Part shown: one piece after another, positions 29,840-39,799 of the stretch
Layout of the letters: each line of letters starts with the position of its first letter
Numbering within the stretch: the stretch's first letter is position 1
Source of the DNA: CALKWS01 sp051020515
GTDB taxonomy: Bacteria; Actinomycetota; Actinomycetes; Actinomycetales; Beutenbergiaceae
NCBI RefSeq assembly: GCF_051020515.1
Contig: NZ_CP194857.1
Location: 2,790,001-2,854,000 of the forward strand
Reading direction: 5' to 3'
Length of the DNA stretch: 64,000 nt
Made by a program: the position numbers and the translations under genes
Notes under the pieces: model-generated
Seen by the model: the letters and a program-made list of their open reading frames with translations, nothing else
What the model was told of the DNA's origin: nothing
Databases searched by the model: none

Positions 29840-31158
29840 TCACTCGGTAGTCGCGGTCACGGGACCGGGGCCTTCGGCAAGCGTGGCACCCAGCGCCTCA
29901 TCGATCACGGCCACTGTCTGCGCAATGTCCTCATCGGTGTGAGCGGTGGAAATGTACCAACGCCCCCCGGGCAGCGCGAACACCCCGCGACGCAACATCT
30001 GCACGACGAAGCGGTCATAGAATTCCTGATCGGCCGCCATGAAGTCGGTGAACGTGTTGTTCCTGGCCACACCGGGCGCGCACTGCACCACGGGGCCGAC
30101 GCCACCGATGGCAGCAGTCACGCCATGGCGGGCGAACGCGCTTCGCATACCGTCGGCGAGCGCGCTGCCGCGTCGCTCGAAGGCCTCATACACTCCTGGT
30201 TCAGTTCAGCCAGGGCGTCCAGCGTCGCTCCACCGGCTGCGAGGACCACAGGGTTCCCGTTATAGGTGCCTGCATGCACGATGCCGGAGGTGGTGCGGTC
30301 GATGATCTCCGCCCGACCGGCTACCGCTGCCAGTGGATATCCCCCGGCGATGGCCTTGGCCAGTACGACCAGGTCCGGCCGTACGCCGTAGCGAGTGACC
30401 GCACCGCCGGTGTCGATCCGGAATCCGGTGATCACCTCATCGAAGATGAGAACCGCACCGGTGGCATCGCACAACTCCCGCAGTCCCTCGAGGAACCCCG
30501 CTGGTGGCTCCAGGACGCCCGAGTTTGCCATAACCGGCTCAAGGATGATTGCCGCGATATCCGCTTCCGAGGACTGCGCCAGTTCGGTGGCGGTTGCCAG
30601 GTCGCCCCACTCCACCAGGTGAAGATCATTCAATGCGTTGGGGTTCTGACCCTGACTGCCGAGTCCGAGAGTGCCGTCTGTACCGGGGCGGTAGCCGATC
30701 AGCATGGAGTCGGACCAACCGTGATAGTGCCCACCAAATTTGATGAATCGCTGCCGACCAGTCACGCCGCGAGCGAGCCGCAGCGCCACCTGGGTGGCCT
30801 CCGACCCGGTGTTGGACCACAGCACGCGTTCGGTGCCAGGGATGCGCTCCAGCACCTTCTCGGCGACTTCTGCTTCAAGCAGATGACCCGATCCGTAGGT
30901 TGCGCCCAAGGGAAGTTGGCGTTGAACGGCCTCAGTCAATCCGGGGTGCCCATGGCCGAGGATGACGGGTCCCCAGCCGAGGACGTAGTCCAGATAACTG
31001 TGGCCGTCCAGGTCGGTCAAACGTGGCCCGGAGCCACCTTCGAAAAAGAGCGGGTGCGGCTTCATTGCCGCCCGGAGCCCCGTGGAGACACCACCGGCGA
31101 GCGAACCCTTGGTGCGTTCCCAAGCCTGTTCAGATGCAGGCCACGCAGCGATCGTCAT
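29840..31158 (-). pseudogene. Class III aminotransferase (glutamate-1-semialdehyde aminomutase-like), frame broken near 30194
   Basis: ATG 31158 lies behind AGAGGAGA. The protein reads like a GSA-aminomutase relative: DGHSYLDYVLGWGPVILGHGHP, NTGSEATQVALRLARG, HYHGWSD, LIFDEVITGFR and VVLAKAIAGGYPL, in which K is the PLP lysine. After AELNQ one base is missing; YEAFERRGSALADGM and the C-terminal domain continue in the shifted frame. Restored length is 439 residues, normal for the family. As a stand-alone catabolic copy it is more likely an amino-acid transaminase or aminomutase than a heme-pathway enzyme. It is convergent with the threonine-synthase-like gene and divergent from the D-amino-acid enzyme at 31249. 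Confidence 0.87.
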
Positions 31159-31207
31159 GGGGAGTCTCCTCTTATTCAACCGTGTTCATGAAGCAAGTTT
31201 TGGCCAT

Positions 31208-31242
31208 TGGAACGTGCATTCCACCAGGCGTCACGCTACTAT
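31208..31242 (+). promoter_or_regulatory. Candidate IclR-like operator and -10 box of a leaderless promoter
   Basis: TGGAACGTGCATTCCA (31208-31223) has TGGAA/TTCCA arms like the TGGAA-TTCCA arms of the E. coli IclR operator. TACTAT (31237-31242) fits a -10 element, and the ATG at 31249 follows six bases later without a ribosome site, suggesting a leaderless mRNA. The palindrome covers the expected -35 position, so binding should repress. An IclR-family gene lies at 56626-57405; linking the two is inference. Confidence 0.5.
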
Positions 31243-31248
31243 CGCCCT

Positions 31249-32523
31249 ATGGAACGGTCAATCCCTTGGACGAAACCCGCCGTATCGACGACCGGAGAGC
31301 CGCTCCCGCGTTTTCGAAGTCTGCCCGATCCGACCGTGGAGCCCCAAAACGTGGGTCGGCAAGGGTGGTACCGCGACAATCTGCTTCTGCCGGCACTGAC
31401 CCTGCGGGTGAGTTCCCTGGAACATAACGCTCGCCTGCAGGCCCAGTGGTGCGAAGCGAACGACGTCGAGCAGGCACCACATGCAAAGACGCATATGTCA
31501 CCGGAGATCGTGCGGCTGCAGTTGCAGTCCGGTGCGTGGGGCATGGCGGCGGCCTCAGTCCACCAGGCGAGGTTCCTTGCGGCGACGGGGGTAGATCGGA
31601 TCATCCTTGCTCATGAAGTCGTCGACCGTGGAAATGCCACCGCCCTGGCGCGATTGGCCCAGGAATATCCTGACGTCCAGGTGGTGCCGATCGTGGATTC
31701 CCTCGCGGGTGTGGAGATGGTCGCTCAACATCTGGACCGCGCCGGGATGCGGAACCCGCTACCGGTCCTGGTCGAGTTGGGGGTGACCGGAGGGCGGACC
31801 GGAGTGCGGGATGAGGCTGATCTGATCGAGATCGCCGAGGCAGTGCACGGGAGCTCCGCGCTGACGTTGGCGGGGGTTGAAGGTTTCGAGGGAATCCTTC
31901 CCGTCGGACGTGATGAGGCATCTTTGGAACGCATCGATGCTTTCCTGGCCCGGTTGGTGGCTGTCACGGTCGAACTGGATCGTCGTGATCTCTTCGATGA
32001 AGTCACCGAAGTCCTGCTGACTGCCGGAGGGTCGGTCTACCCGGACAGACTCGCGAAGGTCGACCGGCCGGAACTGAGCGTGCCGCTGCGGCTTGTGGTG
32101 CGTTCGGGTGCGACGATCACCCACGATCACGGTGCCTCGGCGGCGGCTGCGCCTCTGGCTCCGGAGGCGGACCACCCCCTGGGGGGGCTACGGCCCGCAT
32201 TGGATCTGTGGGCTGCCGTGGTCTCTGCACCGGAACCAGGACTGGCCCTGGCGAACTTCGGCAAACGGGACGCTCCCTATGACAGCCGTATGCCGGTGGT
32301 GCTACAGGTGTTGCGGAATGGCGAAGCCATTGCCACCGATGGAGTGACAGTGGACCGGATGAACGATCAGCATGCTTATGTCTCTCACGGCGGGCAGGTG
32401 CAAGTGGGAGATGTGCTCCGCTTAGGCCCGTGTCACCCCTGTACGGCGTTCGACAAATGGTCCCTCGTGCCACTGCTGGACGATCAGGACGCCGTGGTCG
32501 GCGCGATCACCACGTGGTTTTGA
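31249..32523 (+). CDS. D-serine dehydratase / D-threonine aldolase-like PLP enzyme
   Basis: A 424-residue fold-type III enzyme (alanine racemase-like N-terminal barrel plus D-serine-dehydratase-like C-terminal domain). The PLP lysine is K80 in APHAKTHMSPE. Conserved parts include ILAHEVVDRGN, LVELGVTGGRTG and, near the end, GPCHPCTAFDKW, where H396 and C398 match the metal-binding His-x-Cys of eukaryotic-type D-serine dehydratase and D-threonine aldolase. It would cleave or dehydrate a D-beta-hydroxy amino acid. RidA genes nearby could clear the enamine a dehydratase makes. The start at 31249 is favoured because a -10 box lies directly upstream; no ribosome site is present. Confidence 0.87.
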   Translation: MERSIPWTKPAVSTTGEPLPRFRSLPDPTVEPQNVGRQGWYRDNLLLPALTLRVSSLEHNARLQAQWCEANDVEQAPHAKTHMSPEIVRLQLQSGAWGMAAASVHQARFLAATGVDRIILAHEVVDRGNATALARLAQEYPDVQVVPIVDSLAGVEMVAQHLDRAGMRNPLPVLVELGVTGGRTGVRDEADLIEIAEAVHGSSALTLAGVEGFEGILPVGRDEASLERIDAFLARLVAVTVELDRRDLFDEVTEVLLTAGGSVYPDRLAKVDRPELSVPLRLVVRSGATITHDHGASAAAAPLAPEADHPLGGLRPALDLWAAVVSAPEPGLALANFGKRDAPYDSRMPVVLQVLRNGEAIATDGVTVDRMNDQHAYVSHGGQVQVGDVLRLGPCHPCTAFDKWSLVPLLDDQDAVVGAITTWF

Positions 32524-32541
32524 TCTCCGGCAGGTAACCGG

Positions 32542-33990
32542 TCACCATGTCATTGGACTGGTGCGGCGAGGAAGGGCATGCACATCCACGGGCGTGATGC
32601 CTGGTCCAGCGACTTCGATGGCTTCTCGGGCGATGTGGCCCAGGGCGCCGCGCCAGGCAATCGCACCCTTGACTACGATCACTGACGCTTGCGCTGGATC
32701 GATCCCCTGACTGGTGAATTGCTCCTCGTGGAATGCCGGAGTGCGGTCAGCCATGACGAGCAGGGTGACACCGCCGACGTCGATCACCGCAGTGGTTCCC
32801 ATGGAGAATTCGCGTCCGGTCATCCATGGTCCCGAGGTGCGGTAACGGCCGTCGCTGATCCGACGGACCCGGCCCCGGATTCGCAAGGGAACACCATGGT
32901 GTGTGTCGGTCTTGGCGCCCACTAGCGTTTCGATGTCAGCTCCCTCGCCGAGTTCCTGTGCGAGCAGAGCAACGTCACGATCCACGATCGGCACGACGGC
33001 GTCGGTAGCCCCGGCTCGCAGCAGTTCGGCCAACAAGGCCGTGCCATCGCCCGCTGACCCGCCTCCGATGTTGTCGGCGACATCCGCCAGTACCACTGGA
33101 CGGACCGGGCTCGCCAACGCCCGGCGCACGGCGGTAGCCGGATCGTCCCGGGCGACCTCGAAGTCCGCGGCGTGGGCGGCGATGTCGGCGACGGTCTCGT
33201 CCAGAACCTCGACTGCCGCTGCGGCGTGAGCCTCGTCATGGATCGCCAGCACGCTCATGCCGGCACGCTCGACATCGGAATAGGCGAAGCCGCCAATCAC
33301 GCACACCCGATGAAGCCCGGCCTGACGGGCGCGCGCTGCAGCCCGAACTTGTAGGTCGGCCATGGGGGTGGCGTCCGTCGCCTGGGCCACCGGGCAGACC
33401 AGCAGGGGCACCTTGCGGATGGCGGTGCGTAGCGCCGTACCGGACAGGACCGTATCCAGCAGTCCGGCTGCCTCCGCACCTCGCTCCCGCATATCGATGT
33501 GTGGATAGGTGTCGTAACTGATCAACACATCGGCCCGGTCCACCAGTGTGGGCGAGGGATTCGCGTGCAGGTCGAGCACCGCGGCCATGGGTATCTCACC
33601 CGCGACCTCCCGAACCAGTTCCAATGCGGTGGTTTCGGTATCCGGGTAACCGTCAGCAACCATGGCGCCGTGCAGGTTGACGAGGGCACCGTCGAGGCGA
33701 CCGGCCTGCTGCAACGCCCGGCGTGCCCGGTCGAACAGTTCCGACATCGCTTCTTCGTCAATCGGCCCGGACGGCCATGCGCCGGCGGAGAAGATCGGCA
33801 CCAACTCGAACCCCTGTGCGTCCAGGAAGCCTCCGATCACGGAGCCGACGTCGGCATTAGCCTGCGCGAGGGTCTCGCCGGAGAGCAACTCGAAGTCACG
33901 AAACTGCTCTATGGATGTCGGGGTGGCGGAGAATGTGTTGGTCTCGTGCCAGAAGCCGATAACACCGACGCGGCGGGTGGGACGGGGCAT
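32542..33990 (-). CDS. M81-family metallohydrolase (MlrC/microcystinase C-like), copy 1
   Basis: ATG 33990 (GAAAGG upstream) gives 482 residues. The predicted zinc ligands of MlrC-type enzymes are all visible: Glu in GFWHETNTFS (E16), Asp and His in VLDLHANPS, and His in YPHIDMRERG. The C-terminal half has the MlrC_C pattern (LADVADNIGGGSAGDGTALL, VPIVDRDVA, GTTAVIDVGGVTLLV). The founding member cleaves linearised microcystin; most relatives are uncharacterised amidases. It is divergent from a second M81 gene 178 bases away and convergent with the D-amino-acid enzyme. Four M81 genes occur in this window. Confidence 0.92.
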   Translation of the reverse strand: MPRPTRRVGVIGFWHETNTFSATPTSIEQFRDFELLSGETLAQANADVGSVIGGFLDAQGFELVPIFSAGAWPSGPIDEEAMSELFDRARRALQQAGRLDGALVNLHGAMVADGYPDTETTALELVREVAGEIPMAAVLDLHANPSPTLVDRADVLISYDTYPHIDMRERGAEAAGLLDTVLSGTALRTAIRKVPLLVCPVAQATDATPMADLQVRAAARARQAGLHRVCVIGGFAYSDVERAGMSVLAIHDEAHAAAAVEVLDETVADIAAHAADFEVARDDPATAVRRALASPVRPVVLADVADNIGGGSAGDGTALLAELLRAGATDAVVPIVDRDVALLAQELGEGADIETLVGAKTDTHHGVPLRIRGRVRRISDGRYRTSGPWMTGREFSMGTTAVIDVGGVTLLVMADRTPAFHEEQFTSQGIDPAQASVIVVKGAIAWRGALGHIAREAIEVAGPGITPVDVHALPRRTSPMTW

Positions 33991-34168
33991 GGCAGTTGCC
34001 TTTCGCTCGTTGGCGGTGATCGTCACACAAGGACCATCCACCGCGGATGCACATTCCGAGCAGTGGGACGCCGACACCAGTAGCTGACTATTGCGCGTGA
34101 TAAGTCTAGACGATTAGGGTTGCGTCGAATAAAACACAGTTTGCTTTTGATGGAACGAGGGCGAAGTC

Positions 34169-35694
34169 ATGGCGGGTCGTCGCGCAGCGCAAGTGTCCGG
34201 AGCCCCCAGGATTGCGGTCGCGAGCCTGATGTTCGAGGCCAACACGTTCGCTCCGGGTCGTACGCGCATGGATGCATTCGAAAGCACCACCTTCGCCTCG
34301 GGTGCAGATGTCTTGGAGGCCGGCCAAGGGCTGGACTCGGTCGCCGGTGCTGTGGCGATCGCGCGCGAAGCGGGCGCACAGGTCATACCGACCACATCGG
34401 CGGGCGCGCTCAGCGGACCGATATTGGCTGCCGGAGTTTACCCACGGTTGCGCGACCGGTTGCTCGATGGCTTGGCATCGCATCGCGGAGAGGTCGATGG
34501 CATCTACGTGCAGTTGCACGGTGCGATGGTGGCCGACGATGAGGACGACGTTGAGGGAGACCTGCTGGAGCAGATAGCCGCCTTGATGGGAGTGCCGGTT
34601 GCTGCGTCCTTCGACCTGCACTGCCACTTCACGGCCCGGATGGCAGCGGCCACCCCACTCCTTGCCGGGTACCACACTCTTCCGCACGTGGACATGGTCT
34701 CCACCGGTGAACGCGCCATGCGCCTCCTTCTCGCTGAGCTCGAAGGAGCACAGGCCCGGCTCGCGTGGCAGAAGATCCCAATGATCACCTCGGCCGAAGG
34801 GCAGGACACGAACCAGCCACCCATCCGCGAAGTGATGGACCGGATCGGTGAGATCGTCAACGAACCCCACGTTCTCGATGCTTCGCTTTTCATGACCCAA
34901 CCTTGGCTCGACGTACCTGATCTGGGTTGGTCCGCCGTCGTTGTTACCGCCGGCGAAGGCGGGTTGGCCGAGCAGCGCGCCGCGGAACTGGCCCAGATGG
35001 CGTGGGACCGACGCACGCAAGTTCGGGCGCCTAAGGTGCCGATCAGTGAGGCACTCCAGCGTGCCGGGTGCACGGCACCCGACCCCACCCAAGGGCCGGT
35101 CGTGTTCGGGGACGGCGCCGATAGTGTCTCCGCGGGTGCCACTGGTGACGGCGTCGAGGTCCTCGCCGGACTCCTCGCTGCCTCGCTGACCGGCCGTGCC
35201 CAGGTGATCGTCACACCGACGGCGAAGCATCCAAAGAGTGTGCCACGGCCGGTGTGGGTGCGGACGTCACCCTCACCGTTGGAGGCTCCCTGGCTCCTGA
35301 ATTCCACGGCCAGATCGGGGTCACCGGCACCGTGGTGAAACTGACCGACGGCCGGTTCACATCGCTCTATCCGCCAAGCCCGGTCGATCTCGGTGCAACG
35401 GCGGTCGTGCGTGTGGGTGACCACCTGCATGTAGTCATCGTGGAACGGCCCGCGAGTCAACTGGATTACCAGTTGTACGAGCACGTCGGCTTGGACCCGC
35501 AGGACGCGCATATCGTGGTGACCAAATCAGCCGGCGGATATCGCGCGTTCTATGAACCGATCGCCCGGGAATGCATCGACGTCGACACCCGGGGCCCCTC
35601 GGACTCTCGGCTTGACCGCATGCCCTTCCGCCGGGCCGACCGCCCGCTGTGGCCACTGGACCCCGACACTGCGTGGCGACCTGCCGCGAACTGA
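34169..35694 (+). pseudogene. M81-family metallohydrolase, copy 2, frame broken near 35213
   Basis: From ATG 34169 the N-terminal part shows the M81 ligands (MFEANTFAPGR, SFDLHCHFT, HTLPHVDMVSTGE) and then VVFGDGADSVSAGATGDGVEVL. One base is missing near 35213; the frame resumes with TDGEASKECATAGVGAD and keeps the MlrC_C ending (DLGATAVVRVGDHLHVVIV, HVGLDPQDAHIVVTKSAGG). Restored length is 508 residues, normal for the family. It is followed by RidA and SMP-30 genes in one transcription unit. The product is an amide- or peptide-hydrolysing zinc enzyme of unknown substrate. Confidence 0.88.
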
Positions 35695-35732
35695 CCCCCC
35701 GCCCGTCGAGCACCATCAGAGAGGATCTGCTC

Positions 35733-36110
35733 ATGCCGCGTCAATCGATCACAGGCGACATTCCCGTCAGCCATCTGCCCTTCTCACCAGCAATCAAGGC
35801 GGGGGACTTCATCTTCGTCTCCGGTCAAGCCTCCGTTGACGACACCGGCGCCTACGTGGAAGGAGACTTCGCCGCGGAGATGGAACGTTCCTTCCGCAAT
35901 GTCGAGCGGATCCTTGCGGCGGCTGGAGCAACGATGGATGACGTCGTGCAGGTGCGCTCGTACTTGGGGGACGCCGCCTACCGCGACGAATACAACCGCT
36001 TTTATCGGCAGTACTTCAACGAGCCACTACCCGCGCGGACGACCACCACCGGAGGCATCAGTTCGCTGAAGTTCGAAGTCGACGTAGTGGCGTACCGGCC
36101 CGGATCGTGA
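35733..36110 (+). CDS. RidA-family protein, copy 2
   Basis: A 125-residue protein of standard RidA length starting at ATG 35733 behind AGAGAGGA. Typical segments are AIKAGDFIFVSGQASVDDTG, RNVERILAAAGATMDDVVQV and the active-site loop PARTTTTGG with the substrate-binding Arg. The residue at the usual catalytic Glu near the end appears as Asp (FEVDVVA), so activity may differ from classical 2-aminoacrylate deamination. Its TGA overlaps the start of the SMP-30 gene. Confidence 0.9.
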   Translation: MPRQSITGDIPVSHLPFSPAIKAGDFIFVSGQASVDDTGAYVEGDFAAEMERSFRNVERILAAAGATMDDVVQVRSYLGDAAYRDEYNRFYRQYFNEPLPARTTTTGGISSLKFEVDVVAYRPGS

Positions 36111-37036
36111 TGCCGGCGGCACCTACGGCGTGCGAGGCCATCGCGTTAGACGTGCCCCGGTCCCGGCTGGGGGAGAGTCCGCGCTGGTCCGGCACCACGT
36201 GGTGGTGGGTGGACGCGGAGGCGGGGGAGGTGTGGTGCTCACCTGCACTGCATGCCCCGGTGAAGCAGCCGCTCCTCGCCTTGGGTGATCGTGTCTCGCT
36301 GGTTCACCCCGCGCTCGACGGTGACGTAGTCATTGCGCGAGAGCGTTCAATTCAGAGGGTCGTAGCAAGCGCCCAGGGACCGGAAATCGCCTCAACATGG
36401 ACCACTGTGGAGTTGCCGGCGGGAACGGTGCTCAACGACGGCATCGCAGACTCCGCTGGCCGGCTCTGGATCGGTGCCGTGGGACCCAACCGGCGCCCCG
36501 AAGAGGGCGCCTTGATTCGCGTAGATCGAGACGGGACTGCTCACGTTGTCGCGAACGGATTCAGCCTGTCCAACGGAATGGCTTGGGATCGGCGGACCCG
36601 CTCGCTCTTGCACGTGGACTCACTGGCCCGCACGATCTGGCGTCACCGGATCGAGCCCGACTCCGGCGGTGTGATGCACTCCGAGAAGATGATGCAGATC
36701 GGCGGGGAGGGATTGCCCGACGGCATCGCACTCGACGCGGCAGGCGGCCTATGGGTCGCGATGTACGGGCTCGGGCAAGTGCGACGATTCGACCCCACTG
36801 GGCGCATGGATGTCGTCGTGCACGTGCCGACGGCCCAAACGACGAGTGTGGCCATCGGTGGACCGGACGGACGTGATCTCCTGATCACGACGGCGCAGGA
36901 AGGCTTCGATGCCGCGCGCAGCGCGGCCGAGCCGCAGGCCGGCAGGCTGTTCACCGCGAGGGTGCAGGTCGAGGCGGTACAGCCTCCCAAGGCCCGGCCA
37001 GTCCTACATCTCTCGTCGCGCCGGTCAGGTTATTGA
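36110..37036 (+). CDS. SMP-30/gluconolactonase/LRE-family protein
   Basis: A 308-residue six-bladed beta-propeller enzyme. The metal ligands expected in this family are visible: Glu in RLGESPRW, Asn in AGTVLNDGIAD, Asn in FSLSNGMAWD and Asp in LPDGIALDAAGGLWV. Members hydrolyse sugar-acid lactones with a divalent cation. Start at ATG 36110 (or GTG 36107) overlaps the RidA stop, so it is translationally coupled in the M81-RidA-SMP-30 unit. Its place here may mean a lactone intermediate or side product in the pathway. Confidence 0.9.
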   Translation: MPAAPTACEAIALDVPRSRLGESPRWSGTTWWWVDAEAGEVWCSPALHAPVKQPLLALGDRVSLVHPALDGDVVIARERSIQRVVASAQGPEIASTWTTVELPAGTVLNDGIADSAGRLWIGAVGPNRRPEEGALIRVDRDGTAHVVANGFSLSNGMAWDRRTRSLLHVDSLARTIWRHRIEPDSGGVMHSEKMMQIGGEGLPDGIALDAAGGLWVAMYGLGQVRRFDPTGRMDVVVHVPTAQTTSVAIGGPDGRDLLITTAQEGFDAARSAAEPQAGRLFTARVQVEAVQPPKARPVLHLSSRRSGY

Positions 37037-37064
37037 AACGTTATTCAGTTGCTCTGAAGGAGTC

Positions 37065-37118
37065 TTGACCGGAGCAACGCTGAACCGCATACTGAACTAA
37101 TCATTCCAGGGTTCGGAA
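37065..37118 (+). promoter_or_regulatory. Candidate promoter and inverted repeat for the first Dpp operon
   Basis: TTGACC (37065-37070), 17 bases, then CATACT (37088-37093) resemble a housekeeping promoter in the 130-base gap before the binding-protein gene. An inverted repeat TTCC-N7-GGAA lies just downstream at 37104-37118, where a repressor would block transcription. Neither is proven. Confidence 0.5.
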
Positions 37119-37166
37119 CACTGAGGTCTTTCCGGACACTTGGATCACACTGTGAAAGGGTCACGG

Positions 37167-38758
37167 ATGGAATTACGACGTTCCAGGACGACACGGTTGA
37201 AAACGGCTTCGGCCCTGCTCTCGGAGCGGCCCTCCTGCTCGGGGCGTGCGGCAACGGCGGCGATGGCGGAGAGTCCACTGCAGAAGAACCAGCCTCGGGC
37301 GGAGCGCCCGCGGCCCCAGGCGCGGAAGACAACTCACTGACGCTCATCGCACTTCAGGACCCTGGCACGTTGGATTATGTGAATAACAACCAGACGGCGC
37401 TGATCCTCTGGATCCCGGGCAACGTAGTGGAACCGCTCGTCTACTTCGATGACGCCGGTGAACCAGAGCCAGCGGTGGCGGAGTCGTGGGACATCAGCGA
37501 CGACCAAACGACGTACACCTTCACGATCCGGGAAACCACCTTCTCCAACGACGACCCCGTGACTGCCGACGACGTCGTTTACTCCCTGACGTCGATGCAG
37601 GAGAGCCCGATCTCCACATACGCCGCGGCCTACGGCGCAGTGGAGTCGATCACGGCAGTGGATGAGCGCACCGTTGAGGTGGAGTTGGAGCGACCCAGCC
37701 AAGCATTCTTCCAAGGAATGGGTGGGATGTCAGGCTTGATCCAGCCGGAGTCAGCGGCCGATGGGATCGCTACCAACCCGATCGGCACCGGGCCGTACGT
37801 GCTCGACAACTACGCCACCGATGACCAACTGGCCTTCAGCGTCAACGAGGACTATTGGGGGGAGGCCCCCAGTATTGAAGACGTCACCGTACGGATCATT
37901 CCTGACGGCACCGCAGCGCTGAACGCACTGAGCGCCGGCGAGGTCGACGTCTTCCCCGTGATCACCATCGATCTGTGGGAGAGGCTGACGACCGAAGGCT
38001 TCGATGAGAGTTTCAATCTGGTCACCTACCCACAGGTCGGCGAGATGCTCTACGTGGCATTCAATTCGACCCAGGCCCCCTTTGATGAGCCCGAAGCGCG
38101 TCAGGCGCTTGCTCAGGCCTTCAACCGGGAGGACATCCTGGCTGCGTTCAACGCACCCTGGGGCGCCGACGCCACCTGCGATTTCGGATTGGAAGACACC
38201 TCGTGGTTCGCGCCAGAGAGCGCGGAGGCCTGCCCGCACCCCTCTGACCTTGATGCTGCCACTGGTGCCATCTCGGCGGCTGGTCTCGACACGCAATCTG
38301 TCGAATTCACCTCACTGAGTGACGTTCCGGACCTCTCGCTGCCGGCCGACATCCTCGTTGCCCAACTGCAGCAGGTCGGGGCGGACATCGACCGCAATGC
38401 CATCGAACTGGCGCGCTACTCCCAAACCGTGTTCCAGGCGCGCCCTCCGCAGTTCGGCATCACCGTGATGTCCAGTGCAGCTCCGATCACGGGTTTCGCC
38501 TGTGAAAGCCCCGATCAAGCGGGTTGGACCACGTACTGCAGCCAGGAGTTCACCGAGTTGCTGAACGAGGCTGATAGTGCCGAGTCGATCGAGGAGTACG
38601 ACGACCGGATGGCGGCTGCCAATGAAGTGCTCAAGGAAGACGCAGTGATCGTCCCCCTGGCAGCCAAGAACGGAGTCGGCTTGTTCCATCCGGACCTGCA
38701 GGGCTGGCAGGAGCCCCGGATCATGGTCGACATCCAGTTCAAGAACCTCCACTGGTGA
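37167..38758 (+). pseudogene. Family 5 (Dpp/Opp-type) substrate-binding lipoprotein, frame broken near 37219
   Basis: ATG 37167 follows GAAAGG. The first 17 residues are basic then hydrophobic; one base is then missing near 37219. In the shifted frame the signal peptide continues as LGAALLLGAC, a perfect lipobox, and the rest stays open to 38758. SBP_bac_5 features include YTFTIRETTFSNDDPVTADD, NPIGTGPYVL and YWGEAPSIEDVTVR. Restored length is 530 residues, normal for the family. It should capture an oligopeptide-like or other small amide compound for the permeases and ATPases encoded directly after it. The shift falls inside the signal sequence, so as written the protein could not be exported. 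Confidence 0.88.
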
Positions 38759-38761
38759 CGG

Positions 38762-38797
38762 ACGTGGGCCGCGGGGATCGGTACCCGCGGCCCACGT
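38762..38797 (+). terminator. Strong hairpin between binding protein and permease genes
   Basis: Perfect 14-base arms (ACGTGGGCCGCGGG at 38762-38775 and its complement at 38784-38797) with an eight-base loop begin three bases after the SBP stop. No U-run follows. In importer operons such hairpins usually protect the upstream SBP mRNA or partly terminate, giving more binding protein than permease. Confidence 0.75.
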
Positions 38798-38848
38798 TGC
38801 CCAGCACGTCTCGGCTTTGAGCGCCGAGCCACACCGAGAGGGAATCTC

Positions 38849-39799
38849 ATGGTGGTCTTTCTTGCGCGGCGTCTGGCGTTCTTCGTCCTGGCGTTGCTGG
38901 TCTCGTCCCTGCTGATCTTCTCGCTCATCCGCTTGGCTGGCGGAAACATTGCAGCGGTCATGCTGGGCCAGGATGCAAGTCCGGGTGCCATTGACGCACT
39001 GATGGCGGAACTCGGGCTTGACCGTCCACTCCCGGTGCAGTACTTCGACTGGCTTTTTGGCATGCTCCAGGGCGATCTCGGGAACTCCTTCCGTACCGGA
39101 GAGCCGGTCTCCGAGATGATCCTGAGTCGGCTCCCGATCAGTATTCCGCTCGCGTTGGGCGGGATGGCGATCGCCCTGTTCGTGGCCATCCCGGTGGGGA
39201 CCTTCGCCGCAACCCACGCACGGCGCCCGATCGGGGCGCTGGTAGCGATGCTCAGCCAGGTCGGTATTGCGGTACCGGTGTTCTGGGCAGGTGTGCTGCT
39301 CGCCATGGTGTTCGGGGTCCATCTCGGGCTACTGCCCACCGGAGGCTGGACACCCTGGTCGGACGGTATCTGGCGTGCAGTGCGGTCGTTGATTCTGCCG
39401 GCCTTCGCGCTGGGTGTAGTGATGGCGGCATCTCTGAGCAGATACACCCGGACCGCGGTGCTGGATGTGATGAACGAGGACTTCGTCCGAACCGCAAGGG
39501 CCTTCGGGATGACCCGCAGGACCTCGCTGTACCGGGTCGGATTGCGCAACGCGGCACTGCCCCTGGTGACCGTTATCGGACTGCTCGCGGCCGAACTGGT
39601 GGGCGGAACGGTGATTATCGAAACCGTGTTCTCGCTGCCGGGTCTGAGTCGAATGATCCTCTCGGCAGTGAGCGCTCGCGAGGTGATCGTTGTGCAGAGC
39701 ACAGTGATGGTCGTCGTCGCGTTCGTCATGACGGTCAATCTGGTGGTCGATGTCTTGTACGGAATCCTGGATCCACGCGTAAGGGTGGCGAGCAAATGA
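38849..39799 (+). CDS. Dpp/Opp-type ABC transporter permease (DppB type)
   Basis: A 316-residue membrane protein with the DppB layout: first transmembrane segment at the N-terminus (RRLAFFVLALLVSSLLIFSL), a periplasmic region, then five more segments. The EAA-like loop (DFVRTARAFGMTRRTSLYRV, with NAALPLVTVIG after it) contacts the ATPases. GAGAGGG lies before ATG 38849. It ends 4 nt into the DppC-type gene. With the genes at 37167 and 39796-42504 it forms a complete importer. Confidence 0.94.
   Translation: MVVFLARRLAFFVLALLVSSLLIFSLIRLAGGNIAAVMLGQDASPGAIDALMAELGLDRPLPVQYFDWLFGMLQGDLGNSFRTGEPVSEMILSRLPISIPLALGGMAIALFVAIPVGTFAATHARRPIGALVAMLSQVGIAVPVFWAGVLLAMVFGVHLGLLPTGGWTPWSDGIWRAVRSLILPAFALGVVMAASLSRYTRTAVLDVMNEDFVRTARAFGMTRRTSLYRVGLRNAALPLVTVIGLLAAELVGGTVIIETVFSLPGLSRMILSAVSAREVIVVQSTVMVVVAFVMTVNLVVDVLYGILDPRVRVASK

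Noticed and set aside
27857..31158. A complete ectoine degradation cluster
   Set aside because: No DoeA-type hydrolase or ectoine transporter is present; only the deacylase/PLP/aminotransferase combination is similar.
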